DNA of 61,919 nucleotides from Kiritimatiellia bacterium (GCA_027858965.1 JAQIBS010000118.1:1-61919), one strand, 5' to 3'; positions 24,362-34,314 are shown, counted from the first letter of the stretch. Numbers and translations: made by a program. Notes: generated by a model from the letters alone, not told the origin.

Positions 24362-25680
24362 GTGCACCGGAAGATTTGAAGGCGGAGATTTTTGCCAAAG
24401 TAAAGGAGTATTATCGCCAAGTACATGCTCCTTTACAAAATCAGGATTTTATTGCAGAGCAGACCCGTGTGAATTATGCTGGACGGATATTTAACGAGCA
24501 TGAACTTGTAAATCTTGTTGACTCTTCGCTTGATTTTTGGCTGACTGCTGGTCGTTATTCCGAGGAATTCAGCGGGAAATTGGAGGATTATTATGATGTG
24601 TCTGATGTGATACTGACTAACTCCGGGTCTTCATCCAATTTGCTGGCTATTTCAGCACTGACTGCAGAATCTTTGGAGGACCGCAGGCTTGTTCCGGGTG
24701 ATGAGGTGATTACAGTTGCTGCTGGGTTTCCTGCAACGGTTGCACCGATTATTCAAAATCAATTGATACCTGTTTTTGTTGATGTTGAAATAGGAACCTA
24801 CAATATTGATGTGTCGAATCTTGAAGAGGCGCACTCTTCGCGAACCAAGGCCGTATTCATTGCCCACACTCTTGGCAATCCGTTTAATCTAGATGCTGTC
24901 AGCGCATTTTGTAAGAAGCATGACCTATGGTTGATTGAAGATAACTGCGATGCCTTGGGCAGCACCTATCGCGGAAAGCTGACCGGGACCTTTGGGCATA
25001 TTGCCACGGGGTCTTTTTATCCAGCGCATCACATTACGACCGGTGAGGGTGGCTGTGTAGTAACAGATGATCCGCAACTCGCACGACTAATAAGAAGCTT
25101 TCGAGACTGGGGGCGCGATTGTTATTGCGAAGGTGGCGAGAACAACACCTGTGGATGTCGTTTTACAAAGCAGTATGGCACATTGCCTCAGGGTTATGAC
25201 CATAAGTACGTATATTCGCATATAGGTTATAATTTAAAGATGACGGATATGCAGGCTGCGATTGGGGCCGCTCAGATGGATAAGCTCGATGGATTTACAG
25301 AAAAACGTAAGGAGCATTTCCAGCAGATTACCGAGGGGCTTCAGGGTCTGGATGATTTCTTTATCCTGCCGCAAGCGACTGAGCACAGTGATCCCTCCTG
25401 GTTTGCCTACATTTTGACCCTGCAAAAGAACCTGCCGTTCAGTCGTGTTGAATTGGCTCAGTATCTAGATGAAAAACTCATTGAGACGCGTGGATTTTTT
25501 GCAGGCAACCTTTTGAGACAACCGGGTTTTATGAATATCAAACACCGTGTCGTGGGAACACTTCATAATACCGATTACATCATGAATAACACTTTGTTTA
25601 TGGGGGTATTCCCTGGGCTGACCGATGCAAAAATCAATTATATGACAGAGAAAATTCGTGATTTTGTAAAGAATTTTTAA
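24358..25680 (+). CDS. rfbH: CDP-4-dehydro-6-deoxyglucose 3-dehydrase (E1)
   Basis: A 440-aa PMP-dependent, [2Fe-2S] enzyme of the DegT fold (ddhC/ascC/E1) that removes the C3 hydroxyl. The lysine that holds PLP in aminotransferases is replaced by His (H224, in YPAHHITTGEGG), the family hallmark. Candidate iron-sulfur cysteines are C197 (EDNCDALGS) and C255, C257, C264 (DCYC... NTC), in the known order. The cofactor is PMP, and electrons come from the reductase encoded next (25683). It overlaps rfbG by 4 bp. Confidence 0.95.
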   Translation: MSAPEDLKAEIFAKVKEYYRQVHAPLQNQDFIAEQTRVNYAGRIFNEHELVNLVDSSLDFWLTAGRYSEEFSGKLEDYYDVSDVILTNSGSSSNLLAISALTAESLEDRRLVPGDEVITVAAGFPATVAPIIQNQLIPVFVDVEIGTYNIDVSNLEEAHSSRTKAVFIAHTLGNPFNLDAVSAFCKKHDLWLIEDNCDALGSTYRGKLTGTFGHIATGSFYPAHHITTGEGGCVVTDDPQLARLIRSFRDWGRDCYCEGGENNTCGCRFTKQYGTLPQGYDHKYVYSHIGYNLKMTDMQAAIGAAQMDKLDGFTEKRKEHFQQITEGLQGLDDFFILPQATEHSDPSWFAYILTLQKNLPFSRVELAQYLDEKLIETRGFFAGNLLRQPGFMNIKHRVVGTLHNTDYIMNNTLFMGVFPGLTDAKINYMTEKIRDFVKNF

Positions 25681-25682
25681 TT

Positions 25683-26390
25683 ATGGCTAACCCTGTAAAG
25701 ATAAAAGCGATTGTTGCGAGTGTTATTAAACACACAGACTCAGTAGTGAGCTATATTTTTGTGCCGCAAGGGCGTGTTCCCAAATTTCGCGCCGGACAGT
25801 TTCTGCATATTGCCCTGGATGAATATCATCCAAATACGCAATGGCCGGAGTCGCGCGTATTCTCAATCGCCTCATCGCCCTCAGAGCGGGTAAGCGAATT
25901 GGCAGTGACCATTTCGGTGAAGGGCCGATTCACAGAACGGATTTTTCAAACATTGAAAGAAGGGTCAGAGTGCTGGCTCAAACTGCCTTATGGGGAATTT
26001 CTGTTTCCATCGGCTAAACATTTGATATTGATTGCCGGTGGAGTGGGCATCACGCCTTATCTTTCTTTACTTCGACAGATGCTTGAGGAGCAGTCTCAAC
26101 AAAGGGTCTGGCTTTATTACGGTGTTCGTTCGGAGGAGCTTTACCTTTTTGGAGACCTGCTCAGTCGCTGTGAGGCAGAACTCCTGAATTTCCGAATGAA
26201 AGTCTATTGCGAAAACAGCTTGGCGTTTGGACATCAAGGGGTTTTGGACAGTGATGATATTTTTGCAACCGCTACGGAAAACCCTCTTTTCTATTGTTCG
26301 GGACCGTTGGAAATGATCACTAAATTTAAAGGCCGTTTGTGTGACCTCGGCGTTGACAAGCATTCGATACGCGTGGATGATTGGGGATAA
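25683..26390 (+). CDS. FAD/NAD(P)H reductase for the 3-dehydrase (E3-like, no ferredoxin domain)
   Basis: A 235-aa ferredoxin-reductase-fold flavoprotein. FAD-binding RVFSIASS is at 58-65; the NAD(P)-binding AGGVGITP is at 118-125 and CSGP at 205-208. It lies 2 bp after rfbH, so it should pass electrons from NAD(P)H to the E1 iron-sulfur cluster, as AscD/DdhD do. Known AscD/DdhD proteins are about 330 aa with an N-terminal plant-type [2Fe-2S] domain. That domain is absent here and no cysteine cluster replaces it. Either FAD transfers directly or a separate ferredoxin is used. Confidence 0.88.
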   Translation: MANPVKIKAIVASVIKHTDSVVSYIFVPQGRVPKFRAGQFLHIALDEYHPNTQWPESRVFSIASSPSERVSELAVTISVKGRFTERIFQTLKEGSECWLKLPYGEFLFPSAKHLILIAGGVGITPYLSLLRQMLEEQSQQRVWLYYGVRSEELYLFGDLLSRCEAELLNFRMKVYCENSLAFGHQGVLDSDDIFATATENPLFYCSGPLEMITKFKGRLCDLGVDKHSIRVDDWG

Positions 26391-26466
26391 AGGAAGAGGA
26401 AGTTTTCTCGATTTTGAGATGATGGACGGGGAATGGGCAAATAAATGAAAGAGATTGTATCAAACA

Positions 26467-28173
26467 ATGACAGTTGCTGAATATATTGCGGATGAACTTT
26501 GTCGCAGGGGAATTGAACGTGTGTTCGAGGTCACGGGGGGGATGATTACTTTTTTGATCGATGCCTTGTATCGTGACGGCCGGGTTCAGGTTGTCTCGCT
26601 TCGTCATGAGCAGTCTGCAGCGATGGCGGCAGACGTTTATGGTCGGCTGACGGGAAAGCCCGGAGTGGCGTTGGCAACGAGTGGTCCTGGTGCGACCAAT
26701 CTGCTGACAGGTATTGCCGGTGCTTATTTTGATTCGAGTCCTGCTGTGTTTATTACGGGACAGGTCAATCGTAATGAACAGCGTTGTCAACGAAATATCC
26801 GTCAGCAAGGATTTCAAGAGACGGATATTGTTGCCATGGCATGTCCGGTGACTAAAGCGGCATGGAGGGTGAAGGATGCGGAAAAATTACCCCAGATGCT
26901 GGAGGATGCTTTTGCTCTGGCATTTGAGGGGCGTCCTGGGCCCGTGCTTTTGGATATTCCTATGGACATTCAACGTCAGGAATTGGCAGACATTCCTGAC
27001 TTCAGTCGTGTGTGTAATGAAACTATAAGCACCATATCGCCTCCAATTGATGCTGTTCGTTTGGCGGTTTCTGCTTTGGCAACGGCCAGCCAACCTCTGA
27101 TACTGGCTGGTGGAGGTATTCGGGCTGCGAATGCGGTTTCTCTTTTCCGCTCATGGATTGGGCAGATCAAGGTTCCTGTTGTACATTCGCTCATGGGTGT
27201 GGATGTGCTACCGTCCGAATCGCCTTATCGTATCGGGTTGATTGGTACGAATGGAAACCGGTGGGCGAACAAAGCATTGGTCGAAGCTGATATGCTTTTT
27301 GTGATTGGCAGCCGTCTCGACATACGTCAGACAGGTGCTGATATAAGCGAGTTTCGTAACCGGCCGATTATTCATGTCGATTGCATTGATGGACAGGTCA
27401 ATAACCGCATTGATGGGTGTACTTCAATTATTGGTGATATCGGGGATTTATTGCCACTGTTCCAAAAGATTTCCAAGACGATTAATTGGGTCGAGAGGAA
27501 AAAATGGGTGCAGTCTATTGACGATTGGCATCGGCAAAGGACTGATTGTGACGAATTGGGCGAAGCGGTAACGTTAAACCCGAATGTGCTGATTCGAAAA
27601 GCGACAGCTGCTTTTCCCGGGAATCGGGTTATTGTTACAGACGTTGGGCAAAACCAGATGTGGGTTGCCCAATCCGCTCTCATTCATAAAAACGAACGTT
27701 TTCTTTCGCCTGGCGGTCTTGGAGCCATGGGCTTTGCATTACCTGCTGCTATCTCTGCCGCTATGGAGTTCGGTGAGACTCTGCTTGTGGCAGGCGACGG
27801 TGGCTTTCAAATGAACATTCAGGAGCTTCAGAGCGTTGCGCAGCAAGCGCTCCCGCTGCGCATGATTGTTCTTAACAACCAGTGCCTGGGGATGGTGCGG
27901 CAATTTCAGGATGCTTATTTTGATGGCCGACTTCAATCAACGGTTTGGGGTTATTCTGCGCCGGACTTTGAAAAGGTTTCACTTGCGTACGGAATTCCAT
28001 CCAGAACACTTACCGCAATGGAGGGGTGTGACGATGCTTTTATCTGGATGAAAGCCCAAAAGGGCCCTTGCCTGCTTCAAGTTATGCTGGATCAAAAAAC
28101 TGATTTGTTGCCTAAGGTTAAATTTGGTAAACCGCTATCCCAGATGGATCCGGTTGTGAGGTTTTTAGATTGA
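26467..28173 (+). CDS. ThDP-dependent enzyme, acetolactate-synthase fold, YerE-like
   Basis: A 568-aa three-domain thiamine diphosphate enzyme. The catalytic Glu is E48 in LRHEQSAAMAADVYGR. The central Rossmann domain follows, and the PP domain has GDG (443-445) and NN (470-471), the ThDP-Mg motif. Right after a CDP-3,6-dideoxyhexose gene set, the best parallel is YerE of Yersinia, which attaches a two-carbon unit from pyruvate to C4 of CDP-4-keto-3,6-dideoxyglucose (yersiniose pathway). This is context-based; plain acetolactate synthase is possible but unlikely in this locus. ATG 26467 is taken as start; an in-frame TTG lies 12 nt earlier. Confidence 0.82.
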   Translation: MTVAEYIADELCRRGIERVFEVTGGMITFLIDALYRDGRVQVVSLRHEQSAAMAADVYGRLTGKPGVALATSGPGATNLLTGIAGAYFDSSPAVFITGQVNRNEQRCQRNIRQQGFQETDIVAMACPVTKAAWRVKDAEKLPQMLEDAFALAFEGRPGPVLLDIPMDIQRQELADIPDFSRVCNETISTISPPIDAVRLAVSALATASQPLILAGGGIRAANAVSLFRSWIGQIKVPVVHSLMGVDVLPSESPYRIGLIGTNGNRWANKALVEADMLFVIGSRLDIRQTGADISEFRNRPIIHVDCIDGQVNNRIDGCTSIIGDIGDLLPLFQKISKTINWVERKKWVQSIDDWHRQRTDCDELGEAVTLNPNVLIRKATAAFPGNRVIVTDVGQNQMWVAQSALIHKNERFLSPGGLGAMGFALPAAISAAMEFGETLLVAGDGGFQMNIQELQSVAQQALPLRMIVLNNQCLGMVRQFQDAYFDGRLQSTVWGYSAPDFEKVSLAYGIPSRTLTAMEGCDDAFIWMKAQKGPCLLQVMLDQKTDLLPKVKFGKPLSQMDPVVRFLD

Positions 28174-28272
28174 TTTTTTATTTGATTCATTTGTTTATAA
28201 GGGCAGCTACTGCGGAATTTGTATACGTGCCAGTATTTTTGCGAGTATCGGACTGAAGGGTGTATCAATTTT

Positions 28273-29205
28273 ATGAAGCGTATCTTTCTTACCGGGGGAA
28301 CGGGTCTTTTTGGGAAATGGTTGCTCAAATGGATTCAAGGGTTAGATGTGGAAGTTGTTGTTCTTAGTCGTAATCCTTCAGCTTTTATCGATAAGTTTCC
28401 ATTATTTGGTCAAAATCCGAAGCTTGCTTTTGTTAAAGGTGATATACGTGATTTCAATTTTCCGATTGATAAGTTTGATTATGTAATCCATGCAGCAACC
28501 GAAGCAAGTGTAAATCAGGATCAGAAAAATCCGGATAAAATGTACTCTGTGATTGTTGATGGAACAAAACGTGTGCTTGAGTTTTCCCGGCAGGCTGGAG
28601 TTCAGCGAATTTTGTATGTCAGCTCTGGAGCGGTTTATGGATTTCAGCCTCGTGAATTGTCCCATATCCCGGAAACGTTTCAGTGCAATCCGGTTACAGT
28701 TTATGGTAAAGGAAAAATGAAAGCTGAGCAGATGTGTCTTGATTCTGGAATTGAAACCGTTATTGCCCGCTGCTTTGCATTTGTCGGCCCTTGGCTTCCG
28801 CTGGACAGTCATTTTGCCATTGGCAACTTTATTGGTAATTGTCTTCGAAATGAACCAATTGAAATTAAAGGGGATGGGAGTCCGCTGAGATCATACATGT
28901 ATGGTTTAGATCTGGCTGATTGGCTGATGGAGATTTTATTGAATGGATGCTCTGGAGGGGTTTATAATGTTGGTTCGGACGAGGCCATCGCTATCAGTGA
29001 TCTTGCATTCAAAGTGAGGGCTTGCGCAGGTACGGGATCGTCCATTCTGATTCAGGGTACGCCTGATCACTGCGGATTGCCGTCCCTGTATATTCCCTCT
29101 ATCCGTAAGGCAAAAGAAGAGCTGGGGTTGTGTCTTCAGTTCACTCTTGATGCTGCCATCAAACAGACTCTGGATTGGTATCGCAATCAGGATCAGAGTT
29201 CGTAG
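28273..29205 (+). CDS. SDR-family sugar dehydrogenase/reductase
   Basis: A 310-aa extended SDR. TGGTGLFGKW (7-16) binds NAD(P); Y144/K148 (YGKGK) is the catalytic pair after YVSSGAVYG. RSYMYGLDLADWL fits nucleotide-sugar epimerases/dehydratases. Placed after the YerE-like gene, it could be the YerF-type reductase that finishes a branched 3,6-dideoxyhexose, or a 4-reductase of a simpler dideoxyhexose. The ATG at 28273 is chosen because it directly precedes the Rossmann strand; the longer frame upstream has no conserved sequence. Confidence 0.8.
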   Translation: MKRIFLTGGTGLFGKWLLKWIQGLDVEVVVLSRNPSAFIDKFPLFGQNPKLAFVKGDIRDFNFPIDKFDYVIHAATEASVNQDQKNPDKMYSVIVDGTKRVLEFSRQAGVQRILYVSSGAVYGFQPRELSHIPETFQCNPVTVYGKGKMKAEQMCLDSGIETVIARCFAFVGPWLPLDSHFAIGNFIGNCLRNEPIEIKGDGSPLRSYMYGLDLADWLMEILLNGCSGGVYNVGSDEAIAISDLAFKVRACAGTGSSILIQGTPDHCGLPSLYIPSIRKAKEELGLCLQFTLDAAIKQTLDWYRNQDQSS

Positions 29206-29289
29206 CGAAATTTTTCTTCGATTTGCTCTTTCAGCCATTATACATTTAATGTAAAATGTACCCCATGTGTTTAATTATAGAATCAGAAA

Positions 29290-31767
29290 GTGAGATGGAT
29301 GGTAGATTTTATTAAGGAAAACAAGATACTGGTTGGATTAGCATTTTTTGCTGTTGCTATTCTTTATGTTTTTTATCCTGTTCTAGGGAAGTACGCGGCA
29401 CTGCATGCGCCGGATTCAATGCCTTTCTTCTCATATAAATACCATTCAGTTGTTTGGGCTAATGTTTTAGGGGGACAGGCTCCGTTCACACCTCATACAC
29501 TTTACTGGCTGATATTCAACCCTCTGTACGCGCATGAATTAACCTACATTATTGATACCTTAGTACTTACCTTAGGTGCTCTTTATTATCTCAGAGGGCG
29601 CAATGTTTCTCCACTTGCTGCCTGGTGCGGTGCTCTTGCGCTTGGGTTCAGCGGTTATACATTCACCTTGTTCTGTGCTGGTCACCGGGGTTATTTTCAC
29701 ATGTTTTCCTGTGCGGTCTGGGCATTCGGTTTGCTTGATAGGGGATTCCGGACAAAAAAACTCTTCTATTTTGCAATGATAGGTCTGGTTTTTGCCTGGG
29801 GAATTGCGTATCAGCCGGATGTTTTTCTTTTGGTTGGGGCGGTTGCTGGCATTTATGCTCTCTGGTTGACATTTAAACAGAGCAGTGGTTTTTTGAAAAC
29901 CGTTGTGTCGATCTGGCCTCGCTTTCTTGTGATGTTGATTTTCCTCGGAATGGCTGGATACAGTTCGATTCACAGTGCAGTGACAGATAGAATCGCAGAT
30001 CGTAAAGCGCAGATTGCGGGAGTTAGCAGGTCTCCTGAAAGTAACTCTGATGGATCTAAGAATGAGGCAGAGCCAAAGGTTTCTTCAAAAGAACAATGGT
30101 TATTTGCGACCAATTGGAGTCTTCCCCCTGAGGATATGCTCGAGTTCATTGTGCCGGGCGTTTTTGGAAATGAGTCATTTCATGGGGATCATCCTTATTG
30201 GGGACGTCTAGGACGGCCTCATAAGAGTGTCTTTCAAAAAGGACGCATGATGTCTAATTACCGGCAGCATACGGTTTATTTTGGCGGTGTTTCCGTTGTG
30301 TTTGCGTTTTTTGCTGTTTTCGTCTGGTTACGAGTTCGGAAAGTTTCTGATGCTGATTCTGACACAAAAGAGGTCTTTCGTGATGTCCCATTCTGGGCTG
30401 TGGTCTGGATTATTTGTCTGCTTTTAGCAATGGGACGTTTTACTCCTTTTTATCATCTGTTTTACGCGATTCCATATATGGATCTTATTAGAGCACCTCT
30501 CAAATTTCTTCATCTTGTTGAGGTTGCATCCGCCTTGCTTTGTGGCTATGGAGTGCATGTCTTTTTGTTGAATCAAAGGAACTCGGCAAAGATAAGGTTC
30601 AGTTTTGTGTGGGTTGCGGCTGTGGTTGCCGGGGTACTGGTTGTTGCCGCATTGGTATTTATGGCAGGGCAGTCAGCCATTACAGAACATATCAAAGCTC
30701 TAGGAATGGTTCAGTATGCCGATGGCGCCGCTGCTTACGCCTTGCGGAATATAGGACGTTCGTTGATATTGATTGTATCTGTAGTCGTGGCTGCTTTGTT
30801 ATTACGCAAAGCGGATGACAGTCGCCTGCTGCCTGTCTTAGGTTATGTTATTATGGCGTTGATGGTTTTTGATCAGGCATTTGTAGCACGACGTTATGTG
30901 AAAAGCATGGATATTAAACCATATTATAAAGAGAATATTGTTGTTAAGGCATTAAAGAAGGATGCGGTAGGTTCACTTCCACGGGTACTTAATTATGCTC
31001 CTCGATCACAGAGTGGTCGGGATTGGTTTAGATCATCTCTGGGGTTTAATGGAGTTCAGGGATTGATGCCTGGCAGTAACGACGCAGGCAAACCATATGC
31101 GCAGCTTTTCAGCTCTTTGCAAAAGACACCCGGTCGCTTATGGCAGGCACTCAATGTGAAGTATCTCATATTGCCATACAATGCTGCGGCGCAACTGATA
31201 CGATCAGGGGCCGGGAAGTGGATGCTTAACTTTGAACTAGGATCCGGGGTTGTCAGTCAAGCCGACGTGCCAGGCAAAACTACACTATCTCTTGTTTCTT
31301 TGAGTGGCACCGACTCTAAGCCACGGCTTTTATCCAGATGGCAGGGCGGTGTTGCTGTAGAGGATCAGATCACACAGGTAGCTGATTCCAAACAGGTTGT
31401 CTCTGATGCCAAACAGCCTGACAGTTCTCCTGCAACATCAGATGCAGATGTTAAGGTGTTGTTTGAGCAGAGCATACCAGGTGCATATTCAATTGGCGTA
31501 AAGACATCTTCATCATCTGATTCACTGTTAGTTTTTAACTGGCGTAAAAGTCTGAAATATGAGGTGCTGGTAGATGGTGTTACTGTTGAGCAGAAGCTTG
31601 CTGACGGGGTCTGGCTGGCTGTGGAAGTTCCAACCGGGGCACATGAGGTTGTTTTGCAGAGAATTAATGTTCCCGAATCGTTTATGATGTCGTTATCATC
31701 AATAATTTTAGCTGGTATTCTAGGATTTTCAACGTTTTGTTCAAAATCAGTGCGTGATAATGGTTAA
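29290..31767 (+). CDS. Large membrane protein, YfhO/GT-C-like
   Basis: An 825-aa integral membrane protein with about 12 hydrophobic segments in the first 560 residues and a soluble C-terminal part ending in one more helix (MMSLSSIILAGILGF). HAPDSMPFFSYKYHSVVW after the first helix is the region where YfhO and GT-C glycosyltransferases have their first loop with the catalytic acidic residue. In such loci YfhO-like proteins are thought to modify lipid-linked sugars. It is only a fold-level assignment. The start is GTG 29290 or ATG 29299; neither has a strong ribosome-binding site. Confidence 0.65.
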   Translation: MRWMVDFIKENKILVGLAFFAVAILYVFYPVLGKYAALHAPDSMPFFSYKYHSVVWANVLGGQAPFTPHTLYWLIFNPLYAHELTYIIDTLVLTLGALYYLRGRNVSPLAAWCGALALGFSGYTFTLFCAGHRGYFHMFSCAVWAFGLLDRGFRTKKLFYFAMIGLVFAWGIAYQPDVFLLVGAVAGIYALWLTFKQSSGFLKTVVSIWPRFLVMLIFLGMAGYSSIHSAVTDRIADRKAQIAGVSRSPESNSDGSKNEAEPKVSSKEQWLFATNWSLPPEDMLEFIVPGVFGNESFHGDHPYWGRLGRPHKSVFQKGRMMSNYRQHTVYFGGVSVVFAFFAVFVWLRVRKVSDADSDTKEVFRDVPFWAVVWIICLLLAMGRFTPFYHLFYAIPYMDLIRAPLKFLHLVEVASALLCGYGVHVFLLNQRNSAKIRFSFVWVAAVVAGVLVVAALVFMAGQSAITEHIKALGMVQYADGAAAYALRNIGRSLILIVSVVVAALLLRKADDSRLLPVLGYVIMALMVFDQAFVARRYVKSMDIKPYYKENIVVKALKKDAVGSLPRVLNYAPRSQSGRDWFRSSLGFNGVQGLMPGSNDAGKPYAQLFSSLQKTPGRLWQALNVKYLILPYNAAAQLIRSGAGKWMLNFELGSGVVSQADVPGKTTLSLVSLSGTDSKPRLLSRWQGGVAVEDQITQVADSKQVVSDAKQPDSSPATSDADVKVLFEQSIPGAYSIGVKTSSSSDSLLVFNWRKSLKYEVLVDGVTVEQKLADGVWLAVEVPTGAHEVVLQRINVPESFMMSLSSIILAGILGFSTFCSKSVRDNG

Positions 31768-31803
31768 TATGATTTTTGATAGCACAAAGTTGATAATAAA
31801 ACG

Positions 31804-33171
31804 ATGATAAAAATTTTGATAAATTTATATAATTGGACAAAGTCAAAATTGCCGGATCTTGTTTTTTATTCAGGATTTATTTTTGTTTTTTCTCAGGTTG
31901 GTGCTGTATTGAATTTTATCACCAACTTACTCATAGTGCCGAAGTATCTCAATGATGGAGACCTTGGACTGATTACGCCGATTACGCAGTATGTCGCTTT
32001 GGGAGCTTTACCGCTGGGAGTGGTTACGAGTCTTGTTGTTAAGTTTGTTACACGGTATGAAGCTAACGGAGAGTGGGGTAAATTAAAACGTCTGGTGCGG
32101 GATTTATTCATTTTCGGAGGAGTTTCTACATTAGTGGTCGCTGTTATTTTCGTCATTGGGTATGAAAGCTTCGCTTTAAGAATGGGTATCGAATCAAAAT
32201 GGATTCTTTTCTGGATGGTTATTCATTTATGTGTTTCAAGCTGTATCCCTGTCCTGTCTTTGTTGAGTCGTTCAATGCAGCAATACTTTATGATGGCAAT
32301 TAGCGGAGTACTTATTCCTTTAACCTTAATGCTGTTCGCAATTTTTCTTTTGCCAATCTATGGTATAACTGGCTATATAGTAGCGGTTGTTGCTTCGCTG
32401 ATCGCTAATATTGCATTGTCTTTATTTGCGGTCTTCAGTTACTTTGCGCCACATAAAGATAGGTTGGAACCTTACTTCGATGACTGTCGGGAAGTTCTAC
32501 GGAAATACTTTTTGTTGTTTGCTCTTGGTGCTGGTAATGCGTGGCTCTGGGGGTTTGTTCCTCCTTTTGTTGTTAAGCATTTCTTGAATAATTCTGATGC
32601 TGCAGGCTATTATCTGATTCAGCGATTGGCTCAGTTGCCTTTTTACGCATTTTCAACAATAATGTTGGTGTTGTTTCCCATTTTGTCGATGAAGCATGAG
32701 CGCGGCCAATCAACTAGTAGAACAGTGAAATACACTATTTTGTATACAGTTATTTCGGGAGCCATTGTCATATTAGCTCTTTATCTATTAGCTCCTTTGC
32801 TTTTTGATTTTGTGCCGCAGTGGCGCGAGCGGAGTGAATATGCCAAATATGTCTGGATTTTGTCTATAAGTGTGGTTTTGTCTGCGGTTAATTCGGTGTT
32901 GGCAACTGATTTAACTGCGAAATGGGTATTTAAACCGAGCTGGTATAAAATTCCTATCTCTTGTTTTATGGTTATATTTATATATTGTTTGTTTGGTTGG
33001 GGGGCGTTCAGAGGTAAAATACCGGAAGAAATCTGGTTTTGGGTAAACAGCAATTTGCAGCCAGGATTGTATTTGCTTTTCAGTTTGATGATTTTGCACA
33101 ACCTGATAATATTGCCAGTTAATATATATTGGTATAGAATTTCATCCATTATCAGTAGTAAAGAAAATTAG
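31804..33171 (+). CDS. Polysaccharide flippase, Wzx/MATE-like
   Basis: A 455-aa membrane protein with about 12 to 14 hydrophobic helices and positively charged loops. It has the MOP-superfamily layout: an amphipathic start, GAVLNFITNLLIVPKYL and LITPITQYVALGALPLGV early on. It should flip the undecaprenyl-linked oligosaccharide to the periplasm. It lies 36 bp after the YfhO-like gene and 18 bp before the aminotransferase gene. No Wzy polymerase is obvious in the window. Confidence 0.8.
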   Translation: MIKILINLYNWTKSKLPDLVFYSGFIFVFSQVGAVLNFITNLLIVPKYLNDGDLGLITPITQYVALGALPLGVVTSLVVKFVTRYEANGEWGKLKRLVRDLFIFGGVSTLVVAVIFVIGYESFALRMGIESKWILFWMVIHLCVSSCIPVLSLLSRSMQQYFMMAISGVLIPLTLMLFAIFLLPIYGITGYIVAVVASLIANIALSLFAVFSYFAPHKDRLEPYFDDCREVLRKYFLLFALGAGNAWLWGFVPPFVVKHFLNNSDAAGYYLIQRLAQLPFYAFSTIMLVLFPILSMKHERGQSTSRTVKYTILYTVISGAIVILALYLLAPLLFDFVPQWRERSEYAKYVWILSISVVLSAVNSVLATDLTAKWVFKPSWYKIPISCFMVIFIYCLFGWGAFRGKIPEEIWFWVNSNLQPGLYLLFSLMILHNLIILPVNIYWYRISSIISSKEN

Positions 33172-33189
33172 TAGAAGGATCTTTCTAAA

Positions 33190-34305
33190 GTGAACAGTAG
33201 TTTTAAGAAAACGTTACATGATGGACGCCCTAATATTGGTGACCGTCAGAAATTTCATCAATATGTCGATGAAATTTTTGACCGGCGCTGGTTGACAAAC
33301 CGAGGGCAGTTAGTTCAGGAGTTTGAAAAAGAACTCGCAGACTATCTTGGTGTTAAACATTGTGTTATTATGTGCAATGGGACTATTGCTCTGGAAATTG
33401 CCATACGAGCTTTAAATCTGGACGGAGAGGTGATTGTGCCTTCTCTGACGTTTATAGCGACCGCACATGCTTTGCAGTGGCAGCAGATAAAACCTGTTTT
33501 TTGTGATATTGACAGAAATACGTATAATATTGATCCGTATGAGATTGAAAAACATATCACAGATAAAACCTCTGCAATTTTGGGAGTGCATCTCTATAGT
33601 CGTCCATGTGATATTGAGGCATTACAGAAAATTGCTGATAAACATGGCTTAAAACTGCTTTTTGATGCAGCCCATGCTTTTGGATGCTCATACAAAGGTC
33701 AGATGATCGGTAACTTTGGTGAATGTGAGGTGTTCAGTTTTCATGCCACAAAGTTTTTTAACACATTTGAAGGCGGTGCCATAACTACCAATAATGATAA
33801 ATTGGCTGAGAAGGTACGCCTTATGCAGAATTTTGGATTTTCCGGCATGGACAATGTTGTTCATGTTGGAACCAATGGAAAAATGAGCGAGATCTGTGCT
33901 GCGATGGGACTCGTTAACTTTGACGAAATGGATGAAATTGTTGCTGTTAACAAGCGGAATTACGAGTGTTATAAAATGGCAATTCCAAGTATTGCTGGTT
34001 TGCATCTAATAGATTTTGATGAGAAAGAGAAATGTAATTGGCAATATATCGTAGTTGAGGTCGGTGTGAATTATCCGCTGAGCCGTGATGAGTTAGTCAG
34101 TGAATTACATGCAAATAATGTTCGGGCTCGTAAATATTTCTGGCCTGGTTGTCATAGAATGGAACCGTATAAGACTTTGTTTCCACATGCAGGAGAAATG
34201 CTTACTATAACAGAGGAGGTTGTTTCTCGTCTGCTCGTTCTACCTACGGGGACATCAGTTGATGAAACTACTATTACGAAAATTGTTGGTTTGATGCAGA
34301 GGTAA
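33190..34305 (+). CDS. DegT/DnrJ/EryC1 family sugar aminotransferase
   Basis: A 371-aa PLP enzyme. Lys188 in SFHATKFFNTFEGGA is the PLP Schiff-base lysine; LLFDAAHAFGCSYKG carries the Asp that holds the pyridine nitrogen. The fold is complete and the length standard for enzymes that transaminate a 3- or 4-keto nucleotide sugar. Unlike rfbH, it keeps the lysine, so it is a true aminotransferase. The start is GTG 33190 after AAGGATC. The keto-sugar substrate is not evident, because no dTDP pathway is in the window; the CDP-4-keto-6-deoxyglucose made by rfbG is one candidate. Confidence 0.9.
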   Translation: MNSSFKKTLHDGRPNIGDRQKFHQYVDEIFDRRWLTNRGQLVQEFEKELADYLGVKHCVIMCNGTIALEIAIRALNLDGEVIVPSLTFIATAHALQWQQIKPVFCDIDRNTYNIDPYEIEKHITDKTSAILGVHLYSRPCDIEALQKIADKHGLKLLFDAAHAFGCSYKGQMIGNFGECEVFSFHATKFFNTFEGGAITTNNDKLAEKVRLMQNFGFSGMDNVVHVGTNGKMSEICAAMGLVNFDEMDEIVAVNKRNYECYKMAIPSIAGLHLIDFDEKEKCNWQYIVVEVGVNYPLSRDELVSELHANNVRARKYFWPGCHRMEPYKTLFPHAGEMLTITEEVVSRLLVLPTGTSVDETTITKIVGLMQR

Positions 34306-34314
34306 GGCTCAGAG

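Noticed and set aside
26467..28173. Housekeeping acetolactate synthase (ilvB)
   Set aside because: No ilvN or ilvC neighbours, and the position directly behind the CDP-dideoxyhexose genes favours a sugar-branching role, though sequence alone does not exclude it.
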